From Chitinophaga agrisoli (GTDB taxonomy: Bacteria; Bacteroidota; Bacteroidia; Chitinophagales; Chitinophagaceae), in NCBI RefSeq assembly GCF_008386695.1, contig NZ_VUOC01000001.1, positions 780,347 through 844,346 of the forward strand: a stretch of 64,000 nucleotides of DNA, in the 5' to 3' direction. The notes beneath the pieces were generated by a model. The model was not told the origin of the DNA. It ran no database searches and saw only the letters and a program-made list of their open reading frames with translations. Below are positions 18,813 to 27,993 of this stretch, piece by piece (positions within the stretch are counted from its first letter, which is position 1; each line of letters starts with the position of its first letter). A program made the position numbers and the translations under genes.

Positions 18813-20912
18813 TTAAAAGAATTTACCACGGTTATCTTTTACGCTGCTCTGTTTTTTCAGTACTTCAAACAGTTGCTGGTCAAGCATACCTTTTATATTC
18901 TGCTCATAGGCGCTACGCTGCACACTCAGTTCCTGTACCGGTGCGCCGGTAGGCTGGTAGCTATCAACCTTGATCACGTATACGCCTGCAGTACCTTCGA
19001 TAGGGGAAGATGATTTAGCAGTGCCCCAGCTTTTATTAAAGGCGGCGCCTACTACTTTAGGCTCAAAGCCCAGTGAAGGAATAAACGGCGTACCAAAGGT
19101 AACATTCTCTGCTTTCAGCACTGGCTGGTTCGCATTTTTAGCGGCAGCATCTATGCTGGCAGGATTGTTCAGTTTCTCGATCAGCTGTGTAGCTTTCTTC
19201 TTTTTCTTCACTTCTGCTTCTACCTGGGGCCTTACCTGATCTACGGTAGCGGTACCTTCCTGGCGGATGCCTGTTAATACGCCTACTACATATCTATCTT
19301 CAAAAGTAAATACGTTGCTCACGTCTCCTTTCTTGGCGTCATATGCCCAGCGAACCAGGTCGCGTGCCTGTCCGATACCGGTGATCACAAAATCCATAGG
19401 GCGCAGGTTATCTGCCAGGCGTTTGTTATATCCTTTTTCCTGTATGGTCTTGTCAAAGGTTTTCTGGTCATGGTTCTGACCGGCAAATTCACTGGCAGCA
19501 GCATAAGCTTTGCTGTCTGTTTCTTTGCTGGCGTCAACCGGTTTGCTCAGGTAGGCTACTTTCAGCGCAGGACCAAAATTCTTCTGGTCCATCACTTCTA
19601 TAATATGATAACCAAACTGGGTCTTTACAACATCCAGTTTACCCTTAGGCTGGTCAAAAGCGAAATCTTTAAATTCTTTTACAAAAGGCGTAGCGGGAGT
19701 GATATCATATTCGCCGCCGGTGTTCTTACTACCCGGATCATCAGAATACTGGGCCACCAGCGCTTTGAAATCAGCGCCGCCCTGGATAGCATTCTTAATG
19801 CTGTCTGCACGTTTGTGTGCGATAGAGTCTGGCAGGCCTTGTTGTGTGCTTACTAATATATGACGCACCTTAACGCTGTCCGGCATTGTTTTACGATCGA
19901 TCATCTTTGCCAGCACCAGCATATTATTATCTACGTAAGGACCATAGATAGTACCTACCGGCAGGTTAGCGATCGTATCTTTCTGCGGCACCATCAGTGC
20001 AGTTTTAGATACGTATCCATCGTAGTATTTAATCTCGGAGTTGCGGTTAACGAACCCTTCGATATCATCTGTGGTATCCATTTCCGCTTTCAGTTCCGCC
20101 AGTTGCTGGAGGGCAGCGGCGGTATCTGCGGCAGAAGGCAAGGCATCAAAAGAAACATAGGCTACCTGGCGGGCTTCCTCTGTTTTAAATAATGACTTGT
20201 GTTCATTAATATATGCACTCAGTTCGTTGTCAGTTACCTTAATAGTAGAATCAGGAATATTGGAGTACGGTATATTTATATAAGATACCGTAGCGCTCTG
20301 GCTATTATCCTGCTGCTGTTGTGCGGCCAGCCACTTGGGATAATACACGGCCTGTTTTACCAGGGTCACATATTTTTCCTGCAGCTGGGATTTGGTGATA
20401 GCGTCTTCTATCTTCAGTACCTCCTGGCGCATTCTGCCGGTTTGGTCCTGACCAATGTTCTGAGCGATCTGCTGTACCATGGTAGGATCATACTGGCCCG
20501 TTTGCGGGTTGGTGAATTGTTGAACAACAATAGGATGAGGATTTTTACCAAAGATCAGATCCTTTACTTCTGCTTCGGTAACATTTATGCCCAGTTTATC
20601 ATACTGTACCTGCATGATCTGCTCATTCAGGAATTGGTTCCATACCCTTTCGCGGATGTACTGGCGGGTTTGTTCATCAACAGTACCATTAGGCATCTGC
20701 TGACGCATACCATTTTCCTCAGACTGAATACGTTGCTGGTATTCTGCAACGTCTAGTTCCTGACCATTAACTTCTCCTACAGTAGTGGAACGACGGAATA
20801 GGGAATTTCTGCCAAAGAAGGCATCCTGCAGCAGGAAACTTACAATAGCTACGCAGATGACCACGACGATCACTACAGCATATTTGTCCCTGATTTTCTG
20901 AATAACTGACAT
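18813..20912 (-). CDS. ppiD: PpiD-like periplasmic peptidyl-prolyl isomerase
   Basis: A 699-residue membrane-anchored chaperone/isomerase. It has a single N-terminal membrane helix (about residues 12-29), a SurA/PpiD N-terminal helical region (30-220), and one parvulin domain near residues 345-440 with KVRHILVST, YSDDPGSKNTGGEYDITP and FGYHIIEVMD motifs. A C-terminal region (about 560-690) resembles a second, degenerate PpiC-like fold. The family helps outer-membrane proteins fold as they leave the Sec channel. It faces nadA across a 766-base divergent gap that looks like an origin of replication. A good promoter is seen just upstream. Confidence 0.92.
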   Translation of the reverse strand: MSVIQKIRDKYAVVIVVVICVAIVSFLLQDAFFGRNSLFRRSTTVGEVNGQELDVAEYQQRIQSEENGMRQQMPNGTVDEQTRQYIRERVWNQFLNEQIMQVQYDKLGINVTEAEVKDLIFGKNPHPIVVQQFTNPQTGQYDPTMVQQIAQNIGQDQTGRMRQEVLKIEDAITKSQLQEKYVTLVKQAVYYPKWLAAQQQQDNSQSATVSYINIPYSNIPDSTIKVTDNELSAYINEHKSLFKTEEARQVAYVSFDALPSAADTAAALQQLAELKAEMDTTDDIEGFVNRNSEIKYYDGYVSKTALMVPQKDTIANLPVGTIYGPYVDNNMLVLAKMIDRKTMPDSVKVRHILVSTQQGLPDSIAHKRADSIKNAIQGGADFKALVAQYSDDPGSKNTGGEYDITPATPFVKEFKDFAFDQPKGKLDVVKTQFGYHIIEVMDQKNFGPALKVAYLSKPVDASKETDSKAYAAASEFAGQNHDQKTFDKTIQEKGYNKRLADNLRPMDFVITGIGQARDLVRWAYDAKKGDVSNVFTFEDRYVVGVLTGIRQEGTATVDQVRPQVEAEVKKKKKATQLIEKLNNPASIDAAAKNANQPVLKAENVTFGTPFIPSLGFEPKVVGAAFNKSWGTAKSSSPIEGTAGVYVIKVDSYQPTGAPVQELSVQRSAYEQNIKGMLDQQLFEVLKKQSSVKDNRGKFF

Positions 20913-20943
20913 AATATTATATAGTATAAATTTTTAGGGAAAG

Positions 20944-20976
20944 CAAAAATAGAATAAAATAACTGTAACTGCAAAA
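20944..20976 (-). promoter_or_regulatory. Promoter of ppiD
   Basis: On the minus strand TTTG (20972-20975) is followed after 20 bases by TATTTTTG (20944-20951), matching the Bacteroidota TTTG / TAnnTTTG pattern. The start codon is 31 bases downstream. Confidence 0.6.
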
Positions 20977-21046
20977 CAGTATTTTTTAGGCCCAAATTCA
21001 ATACAGTAAAGGATTTCAGCCTTATTTCCACCTTTCTTTCCTTTAG

Positions 21047-21678
21047 GTTGATTCACAGGTTATCCACATTTTAACGTTTTTTAATGCATTTTATGCGGAT
21101 AAATGTGCATTTTATGAAGCTGGCCATGAGCCAGCATCTGCCGTGATCAGGCAGCTGGAGATTTACCCGGTGGTTATCCACAATTGGCTGGAAAATATCG
21201 CTTCATCCACATAAAAATGTGTATAAAGGCAGTTTCAACAATGCGCAAACCAGGTCATCCGGATTTCACTGTTGAGTGTATATTTATCCACAGAAACTGT
21301 GTAAAACCGGCGGATAACCCGGCTAAACCATGGGAAGAATGCTGGTTACTCACAGGTAAAACTAAATTTGTTAATGTGCCTGGCAGTTGTCCGGGAGGTA
21401 AAAGCCCCTTTTTGGGAAAAGTTAGGGGCTGCTGTTAACACTTTCTTAATATAGGCACCCCTGAAAAGATGTTCACGGAAAACGATATCCACGGGTGTGG
21501 ATGAAGCAGGTAAAATCCAATAGCAGAGCGGAAAGAGCCTGTTAATTTAATGTGGATAGACGAGTAAAAAGGAATAACAACTAACTTTGTATCTGACCGG
21601 AAAATTTGATTTCCACATATTCACCCCCCTAATAGTAGTGGGTTTTTCTTTTTTAAATAAATAACTAAATATATAATT
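21047..21678. other. Candidate chromosomal replication origin (oriC)
   Basis: The divergent ppiD/nadA gap carries three exact DnaA boxes TTATCCACA on the plus strand at 21060-21068, 21174-21182 and 21284-21292. One-mismatch copies are TCATCCACA at 21203-21211 and, on the minus strand, CTATCCACA at 21551-21559. An AT-rich block (about 21649-21680, with ATAAATAACTAAATATATAA) next to nadA could be the unwinding element. No gene is credible here. The dnaA gene is not in the window, but mnmG and ParB-site palindromes are nearby. The sites are seen directly. Origin function is inferred. Confidence 0.6.
21582..21589 (+). promoter_or_regulatory. Possible promoter -7 element for nadA
   Basis: TAACTTTG fits TAnnTTTG and lies about 90 bases before the nadA start, inside the candidate origin. 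No clear -33 TTG at the right distance. Confidence 0.35.
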
Positions 21679-22686
21679 ATGATTAGGGAGCTAGCCGAAG
21701 CGAAAAAAAATTTGCAACGGAATGGATTTTTGGATGTGCCCGTAAATGTGAACCTGGATCTGTTTGCGGAGATCGAAAGATTGAAGAAGGAACGGAACGC
21801 AATTGTACTGGCGCATTATTACCAGGAACCGGATATCCAGGATGTCGCAGACTACATTGGGGATAGCCTGGGCCTTAGCCAGCAGGCCGCCAAAACCGAT
21901 GCTGACATTATCGTATTTGCCGGCGTGCATTTTATGGCAGAAACCGCCAAGATCCTGAGCCCGCAGAAAAAGGTGCTATTGCCGGACCTGAAAGCCGGCT
22001 GCTCGCTGGCGGATAGCGCACCGCCGGAGCTGTTCCGGAAGTTTAAGGAGAAATACCCGGATCACCTGGTTATTTCGTACATAAACTGCTCCGCAGGTAT
22101 CAAAGCGCTCAGCGATATCATTTGTACGTCTTCTAATGCCGAAAAAATCATCGAAAGTGTTCCGAAGGGACAACCTATCATTTTTGCCCCTGACCGGAAT
22201 TTAGGCACCTATCTGATCAAAAAAACGGGTAGGGACATGGTGCTCTGGAATGGCGCCTGTATGGTGCACGAAATATTCTCGCTGGAAAAGATCACCCGTT
22301 TGAAAGTAAGGCACCCGCAGGCCAAGGTAATAGCCCACCCGGAGTGTGAGGCGGCGGTGCTGGAGATAGCGGATTATATAGGCTCTACGACCGGTTTGCT
22401 GAAGTTTACGCAGCGGGATGATGCCCAGGAGTATATTGTGGTAACTGAAACAGGTATCCTGCATCAGATGGAAAAAGAGAACCCTGGTAAGACCTTTATT
22501 CCTGCTCCGCCCAACAATGCCTGTGCTTGCAATGATTGTCCGCATATGAAACTCAATACTTTAGAAAAGCTGTACCTGTGTATGGAATATGAAGAGCCTG
22601 AGATCACCATGGATGAGCAGCTGAGGATTGCGGCCAAGAAGCCGATAGAGCGGATGTTGGAAATTAGTGCCCAATATGGATTATAA
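21679..22686 (+). CDS. nadA: Quinolinate synthase A
   Basis: A 335-residue cytoplasmic Fe-S enzyme that condenses iminoaspartate with dihydroxyacetone phosphate to quinolinate in NAD biosynthesis. The [4Fe-4S] ligands are recognisable: Cys108 in [10 protein letters not shown], Cys194 in WNGACMVHE and one of the cluster Cys282/Cys284/Cys287 in [11 protein letters not shown]. Substrate-binding stretches such as [19 protein letters not shown] and [16 protein letters not shown] are intact. Length fits the family. It stands alone, without nadB or nadC, and its promoter would lie within the candidate origin. The nadD gene is at the far right of the window. A hairpin-bearing repeat follows downstream. 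Confidence 0.97.
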   Translation: MIRELAEAKKNLQRNGFLDVPVNVNLDLFAEIERLKKERNAIVLAHYYQEPDIQDVADYIGDSLGLSQQAAKTDADIIVFAGVHFMAETAKILSPQKKVLLPDLKAGCSLADSAPPELFRKFKEKYPDHLVISYINCSAGIKALSDIICTSSNAEKIIESVPKGQPIIFAPDRNLGTYLIKKTGRDMVLWNGACMVHEIFSLEKITRLKVRHPQAKVIAHPECEAAVLEIADYIGSTTGLLKFTQRDDAQEYIVVTETGILHQMEKENPGKTFIPAPPNNACACNDCPHMKLNTLEKLYLCMEYEEPEITMDEQLRIAAKKPIERMLEISAQYGL

Positions 22687-22745
22687 TCTATTGTTAATCA
22701 ATATATTGTATTGATTATTTATATTTAGCAAAATTTTAGCAAACC

Positions 22746-22993
22746 AAGGCCCTGAGCATGCGTTATACGGCGCATGCTCGGGGCCTTGTACTATGCGGAT
22801 GATTCTAAAGGGCTTCCCAGGGAAGGCGCTGAGAATGCGTTGACCGCATAACCCTCGTAGTGGCCTACAGGCTTATACCATATAGCCGATTCTCAAGGCC
22901 TTTCCGCAGGAAGGCCTTGAGAATGCATTATAGGACGTGGGTATGTGGGCTTATATGATACAACGTATTCTAGAGCGCTTTCCACGTGGAACA
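22746..22993. repeat. Three-copy degenerate hairpin repeat (about 80-90 bp period)
   Basis: The motif AAGGCC-TGAGaATGCgTTATA recurs at 22746, 22823 and 22911. The first copy forms a 17-bp stem with one G-U type mismatch (22746-22762 with 22771-22787). The third forms a nearly perfect stem, with arms 22889-22905 and 22909-22924. In front of copies 2 and 3, and again at the end, a GATTCT...CTTTCC block is repeated; its last occurrence runs into the parS-like palindrome at 22978. The first stem may also terminate nadA. This gap of about 410 bases has no gene. Confidence 0.65.
22978..22993. promoter_or_regulatory. parS-like ParB-binding site, imperfect
   Basis: CTTTCCACGTGGAACA matches the consensus palindrome TGTTCCACGTGGAACA at 14 of 16 positions; the two differences are at the left end. 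Confidence 0.55.
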
Positions 22994-23097
22994 TAAATTT
23001 GAATATGTGGAAAAAAGATATGCCTCGCACCTGAATCTAAAAAGGTTTGGTTACTCGTAAGTTTACTATAACTGATCCCCGGAAAAATCTCTATAAT

Positions 23098-23361
23098 ATG
23101 AAAGCTAAATTTAAAGTGGGGGATGTCGTGAAAGTTAAATCCGGCAGTCCTCACATGACTATCAGTGGACTTAGTACCAGGTTCAAATCGCTGCAGGAAG
23201 AAGGCGCCAGGATGAAGAGATTTGACGGTATTTATTTTTGCACCTGGTTTCAGGATAACCGGGCCTTCCATGACAAGTTTCAGGAAACGGTACTGGAGTT
23301 AGTGGGGCAGGAGCAATATGGTGCGCGGGGAGAAGCGCAGAAGAGTTTAACCCATATCTGA
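23098..23361 (+). CDS. YodC-like DUF2158 small protein
   Basis: An 87-residue protein fitting the YodC/DUF2158 family, whose members are small SH3-like proteins of unknown function. The pattern is KFKVGDVVKVKSGSPHMTI, then a Phe-rich middle and FCTWFQDN, which aligns with the CxWF motif of the family. ATG 23098 is chosen; an earlier TTG at 23047 would add 17 residues not found in relatives. The C-terminus is longer than in YodC and charged. It stands alone between nadA and the convergent feoA. Confidence 0.75.
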   Translation: MKAKFKVGDVVKVKSGSPHMTISGLSTRFKSLQEEGARMKRFDGIYFCTWFQDNRAFHDKFQETVLELVGQEQYGARGEAQKSLTHI

Positions 23362-23449
23362 GAGACTTACCCCAAACAAAGTCTGCGGTACACTTAAGTA
23401 AGAATTTATTGATGCGCTTTTAAAGAAGGGCAATGGGAAAATTGTTGTG

Positions 23450-23686
23450 TTAAATTTCTTCCACCCAGATAAAGTCTGCTTCAGTTTTGCGGAGCGATAA
23501 ATTATAGCCGGCTACCATAATGGAGATAGGATCTCCCAGTGGGGCCACTTTTTCTATTTTCACGGTTTCACCGGGAACGCAACCCATTTCCATTAATTTG
23601 ATATGGAGATCATCTTTTTCAAAGGAAGTGATGACTGCACTTTTACCAATAGCCAGAGATGATAATTTAATCGGACCTTTACTCAT
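23450..23686 (-). CDS. feoA: FeoA domain protein
   Basis: A 78-residue SH3-like FeoA protein, a small cytoplasmic partner of the ferrous iron transporter FeoB. Key segments are LSSLAIGKSAVITSF, LMEMGCVPGETVKIEKVAP and GDPISIMVAGYNLSLRKTEA, which follow the family pattern closely. ATG 23686 is preferred; an upstream in-frame start would add 10 residues. It is about 31 kb away from feoB in the same window, so the usual feoAB operon is split here. It is convergent with the YodC-like gene and divergent from ybeY. Confidence 0.88.
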   Translation of the reverse strand: MSKGPIKLSSLAIGKSAVITSFEKDDLHIKLMEMGCVPGETVKIEKVAPLGDPISIMVAGYNLSLRKTEADFIWVEEI

Positions 23687-23805
23687 TTCACAAAGTCGTT
23701 TATAATTGGAATACACAAAGGTACCTTGTGAAACTCAATCGTCAAAAAACGCGGAGTCCGGAATAGGAAATTTCACTTTACTTTTACATCCGTTTTGAAA
23801 AGGAT

Positions 23806-24231
23806 ATGGCAATACATTTTACACCGTTAGAGGTTAGCGTGAGCATTAAACAGAAGACCAGGCTGAAAGTATTTCTGAAAAGTATATTTGAACGGGAGGG
23901 ACAGCAGCTGCGTGGTCTGCAATATGTTTTTTGCAGTGATGCCTATCTGCTGGAGATGAATCAGCAGTTTTTGCAGCATGATACGTATACGGACATCATC
24001 ACTTTTGAGTTGAGCGAAGTGGAAGATGAGACGATGGGGGAGATCTACATTAGCATTGACAGGGTGAGGGAAAATGCAGCTAAGTTTAAGGTGAGTGAAG
24101 AACAGGAATTGCACCGGGTGATTTTTCATGGGGCTCTGCATTTGTGTGGGTATAAGGACAAGTCGAAAGATGATGCGGCTTTGATGAGAAAGAAGGAGGA
24201 TGAGTGTTTGGCGGAGTATTTTGGGAGTTAA
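23806..24231 (+). CDS. ybeY: YbeY-type endoribonuclease
   Basis: A 141-residue metal-dependent RNase needed for 16S rRNA 3'-end maturation and ribosome quality control. The metal site motif reads HGALHLCGYKDK, with two His of the usual H-x3-H-x5-H pattern and Asp at or near the third ligand position. I believe this substitution is common in Bacteroidota. The conserved TDIITFEL motif is present at residues 63-70. Length is slightly short, as is normal. It is the last gene before a noncoding stretch of about 3.8 kb. Confidence 0.93.
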   Translation: MAIHFTPLEVSVSIKQKTRLKVFLKSIFEREGQQLRGLQYVFCSDAYLLEMNQQFLQHDTYTDIITFELSEVEDETMGEIYISIDRVRENAAKFKVSEEQELHRVIFHGALHLCGYKDKSKDDAALMRKKEDECLAEYFGS

Positions 24232-25560
24232 GTGTTCAGATTCTTTAAGATGCCGGAAAGGTGATAACTGGATTTTAATTGTGTTGATTAACCCTGGATA
24301 TTTAGTGGATTGTATTAATTGCTGCATTTTTATAAAATGTCTGCGCGGTGCAGATGTGTTTGTTAATCCCTGAATTTAGTTTAGCGGCGATGTTTGTTTT
24401 TCTTCAATCTTCAAGGTTGGCAGTTTCAGAGATATAATATTTGTGCTTTTCTCTTAATAAAAATTTCAATGCGTGTTTAGCGGAGGTTAATCTGATTTGA
24501 GAAGGGAGATTTTCAAATGTTTTTTGTGGTTACGTATTGTTAGCGGGATGTCGTCATGTTCCTGGTTTATTTTTTTCTTATGTGGAGGCAGCGGTTTTCT
24601 CACAAAGTTATGGGGAGGTTTTATAGAGACGGTTCCTGGACCTCAATTTGGATGAGGCGATAGAAATGAGGTGTGCGGATTATGAATCTATAATTTGGAG
24701 AGCCGCCCAAAGTTATGATGTTATGCAACCGGGGAACATCACTGGTCAAGAAGATTGGTAGATGAGGCAGGTAATGTGTCGATGGTGGTTAGTCAATATG
24801 TTGTCCTTTTTCTCCTGTGGAATCTAACATTGGACATTGGTTCCTTAAGGTGATGTTAGTCGCCGGTCTTAGATACTTGATACACTTTTTTAGGGTGGAA
24901 CACTGAAGTTCCTACTTTGTTCGGTTCGTTTTTACTTTGGAATGTATTTATTTGGTTGAGAAAGATACCTGGTTGTACACCTGGATAGTAGAAGGGGATG
25001 CAAATTTTTGGGGATTCTTTCTCCGGATAACTGGTTTGGGAACTGCTTCCTGGTTGGTCTGCCTCAATGCTTTTTGTGAGGACGCGTCTTTTCTCTTTTT
25101 CTGACGTTGATTGACCACCAGGTATGGATCCAGTGTTACTTGGATGGTGTTAATGGTTGATAGAAGACATGGCGTGATGATTATACTTCGGATTATAAGG
25201 TTCCTGGATGATTTGGCGTGAATAATTATAATTATTTAAAGGATATTTTTTGGGAGGATAGATTGGACATTGGACGATTTTTCTCTAGTGCGGTCTTTAT
25301 TTGGAGTAACTTTTTAAAGTCCTGGGGCCGTACTTGCGGTTTCAAAACACAATCATAAACTCACTTTGGTAAGCGGAAACAATTTGTTCGCTGTAAGAGA
25401 TGATGGCACAACTTATTTCTGACGGGAGTGGTCTTTTGTAATTATTATGTTTGTTTGTCACTGTTCTTGTATCAATCTTTCACTTAGCTTAGGATTACGG
25501 AGACCCAAAGCTTGTGGTTAGCTCCACTTATTATGTAAAGGTGACCCAGTTTCACATGAA

Positions 25561-25576
25561 TGTTCCACGTGGAACA
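25561..25576. promoter_or_regulatory. parS site (ParB-binding palindrome)
   Basis: TGTTCCACGTGGAACA, an exact 16-bp palindrome of the known parS form, in the middle of the gene desert. Confidence 0.85.
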
Positions 25577-26504
25577 TTGGTATTTTGGACAGGAACACTA
25601 TGTTTATAGCTGCACCTTTTTGACATATAGGTATGATTTCCACAGAACAGGAGATAATTTACCTGATAGGTCGCTGGCCGACACCACTCTTTTTCTACTA
25701 CTTAGGGTATGCCGCTGGTTGTATTATTCTGATGTTGAGGATGTACACGACTGTACCTGCAAGCCGAATCTGGGTGAAAATCGGACTTTTCCAAAGTCGC
25801 GGATTAATTAGGTCCTGGCGAACCCTATATAGGCCGGGGCATCTGTCTGCATTTCCTTTTCAAAGATCATTTGCAGTATAGAGGTTAGTGTCGTAATGAA
25901 ACTAAATTCCCTTGATAAGTAATGGGCCAGACAATGGGATCTTTCCAAGAGCGCTTACACCACTTGTCCGTGTTATGGATTAATTGATCTTAGTGATTGC
26001 ATTTCTCAGGGCGAGGAATGCCTTATTTCGGGCCTCTAAGTAGGAGGATTTTTACCAAATCTAAGCATACGTACAGGATTATGAAAGGGAGTATCTGGGC
26101 AAAATATAATCCTGCCTCATGAGATGGATATAAAGTCAATACCTGTTTTCACCGCAGTGGGAGCTTATGGAGGAGTAGGGATGTGTTACGGAAGCGATTG
26201 GTTGGGTGAATCAATTCCGGGCAAGGACTAGGGGGTTCCAGGGATCTGTATCATTGTACCTCTATGTATATTTATTAGATCTGATCCTTGGTGCAGTGAT
26301 ACCGTAGTGTTCGTCCAGGGTCTTATAGCAGGGCCCATTTCCAACGGGTATACTGGTATATGTTCGGTTGCATTGGAGCTTTGTAGATAGAGCTTAACCC
26401 AAAGCAGTCCTCACCTTAGAAACAGGATCAGGGAGTAGAATAGTTCTGAGGGTATATTGGTCCCCAATGTTCATATTTTCGAGGGTTTGAGAAAGGGCGC
26501 CTCT

Positions 26505-27320
26505 ATTAAACATTCATATTTTAGTTCCTTGCAGCTGTGAGAAGCTTCCGTCTGTCTTAGAGGATCATGTTCGATCTCAAGGTAATTTCTCTCAAATACT
26601 CATCTTCAGTCTTTGTGAGAAATGGGAGGCTTGCACTTATCCTGGAAGACCGTTTAATCCAGCAGCTGGCCTGTTCCCCGGTACTCACATTTTAGTCATC
26701 ATGGGAGGTACGTAAGGAGCTCCCGTGTACTCAGCCATGGGCTTTAATCCGGTGAACGATCCTCTCAATGTTTATATTTTAATCCTCACAGGGGTAGGGG
26801 AATACCCGTATTTGTTTCAACCATATGCTTTAACCCGTAAATGCCACTCTCAATGTTCATGTTTTAGTTCTCGATAGGGGCAGTGGAATACTTGTATTTA
26901 TTTGAGCCGTACGCTTTAATCCAGTGAATGCGCCCTCTCGAATGTTCATGTTTTAGTCTCATAGGAGGTATGGGAGGATGTGCATTTATTTGGAACGCAC
27001 GCTTAACCCATCCAGTGAACTATTTCAATATTCATGCTTTCAAAGAGATATTGGAGACCTGTATTTACCTTCCAAAATGTACCTAATCTTTAATTTTAGT
27101 CTTCATGGATGCGTGATAAGACCTGTATTTGTTCCAAGCATACTTAATCTAACAGGTTGTCTCTTGAAATACTCATATTTTTAGTTCCTAATTGGGTTAG
27201 GTATGACGTGTATTTACGTCAGGGTATGTTAATTCAATGAGGTATCTACTCTCAAACACTCATATTTCAGCCAAGAGGTACCGGAACACAATGCATGCTT
27301 GACACTGGATGTGGAAGCTG
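26505..27320 (+). repeat. Degenerate tandem repeat array, period about 86 bp
   Basis: About ten diverged units carry the anchor CTCAATGTTCATRTTTTAGT. The TCAT or equivalent position falls at 26514, 26600, 26685, 26772, 26857, 26946, 27032, 27089, 27173 and 27260, giving spacings of 86, 85, 87, 85, 89, 86, 57, 84 and 87. Units also share TGTATTT and GCTTTAATCCAGTGAATG later in the repeat. A truncated unit lies at 27089. One weaker anchor is at 26471. The period is not a multiple of three and stops occur in all frames, which argues against a protein repeat. Confidence 0.8.
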
Positions 27321-27910
27321 CATATGTCCAGCAGGTCTTTAGAGCTTGCGGTAGCATAATTTTATATGCAGATTTTGCCAACAGGTCCTTAATAGAGTTC
27401 CGTTATATGATAAAACCCAGCCAACGGGGTGGGAGGTGCATCAACATCTCTGACCTAAGGTAAGTAGAAAACCTTGTGAGGTATAGGAAGTTTTAGGGAA
27501 AAGATGACTTTGCTTGCCTCCTTCCTAAGTGCATTGTATACAGAATATGTGAAAACTTGCTTGTTACTATCATTGACCAGCTGGGAGGAGAGAGAATTTT
27601 AATGCGAAGGACAGGGACCTATAGGCCCCGATTCCTCTATTTACTTACTAAGAAACTTAGTCCTTGGAGGGCATTTTTGCCGGTTTGTACCCGCCTGTTC
27701 AGTCATGGATACGAAGATGGCGGTGGTTTGGGAGGGTTGATGGGAGTATTACCATCGCCTTTTTTTAAGCGGACTGTTCATATCCTTGCTAAAAGAAGCT
27801 TTTATATCCTTTTGTGGTTGGGAAGAGGTAATGGTTAATCGCGGCAAACGAGAGATTACCCTAAGGGTGAGACTCCCATTTAACCCATTTATTCCATACC
27901 CTTATCACAA

Positions 27911-27926
27911 TGTTCCACGTGGAACA
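27911..27926. promoter_or_regulatory. parS site (ParB-binding palindrome)
   Basis: A second exact TGTTCCACGTGGAACA, 67 bases before the mnmG start and just upstream of its putative promoter, so ParB binding could affect mnmG expression. Confidence 0.85.
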
Positions 27927-27963
27927 TTCAAATATTTACGACCCACTTACCCTGCTTTATATG

Positions 27964-27971
27964 TAATTTTG
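27964..27971 (+). promoter_or_regulatory. Possible promoter -7 element for mnmG
   Basis: TAATTTTG fits TAnnTTTG, 22 bases before the start codon. No clear -33 element. Confidence 0.4.
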
Positions 27972-27993
27972 CATCTTCTTAGATATACAAAGT

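Larger units (their letters stand above)
24232..27993. other. Gene desert of about 3.8 kb near the candidate origin
   Basis: No reading frame here looks like a real gene: the longest frames are under 95 codons, lack ribosome sites and resemble nothing I know. The top strand looks rich in G and T. The stretch holds two exact ParB-site palindromes (25561 and 27911) and a degenerate tandem array of about 86-bp units (26505-27320). No tRNA, rRNA or known ncRNA fold was recognised. It may be noncoding chromosome-organising DNA or a strongly decayed coding region. Confidence 0.75.

Noticed and set aside
21184-21438. 84-codon frame in the ppiD/nadA gap
   Set aside because: It runs through the DnaA boxes, lacks a ribosome site and matches no family I know.
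24279-24385. Two similar segments (GTGTTGATTAACCC and GTGTTTGTTAATCCC) 75 bases apart
   Set aside because: Only about 28 bases align with gaps, too little to claim a repeat family.
25560-25881. Two overlapping frames of about 80 codons in the gene desert
   Set aside because: One begins inside the parS palindrome, neither has a ribosome site, and the residue composition is rich in Cys, Trp and Arg, unlike real proteins here.
26505-27320. CRISPR array
   Set aside because: The units are degenerate over their whole length with no conserved repeat/variable spacer pattern, and no cas gene is nearby.
26505-27320. Decayed leucine-rich or other protein repeat
   Set aside because: A period of 84-89 bases is not a multiple of three and stops occur in every frame.
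27557-27838. 93-codon frame near the end of the gene desert
   Set aside because: No recognisable motif, signal or ribosome site; it looks like chance in noncoding DNA.
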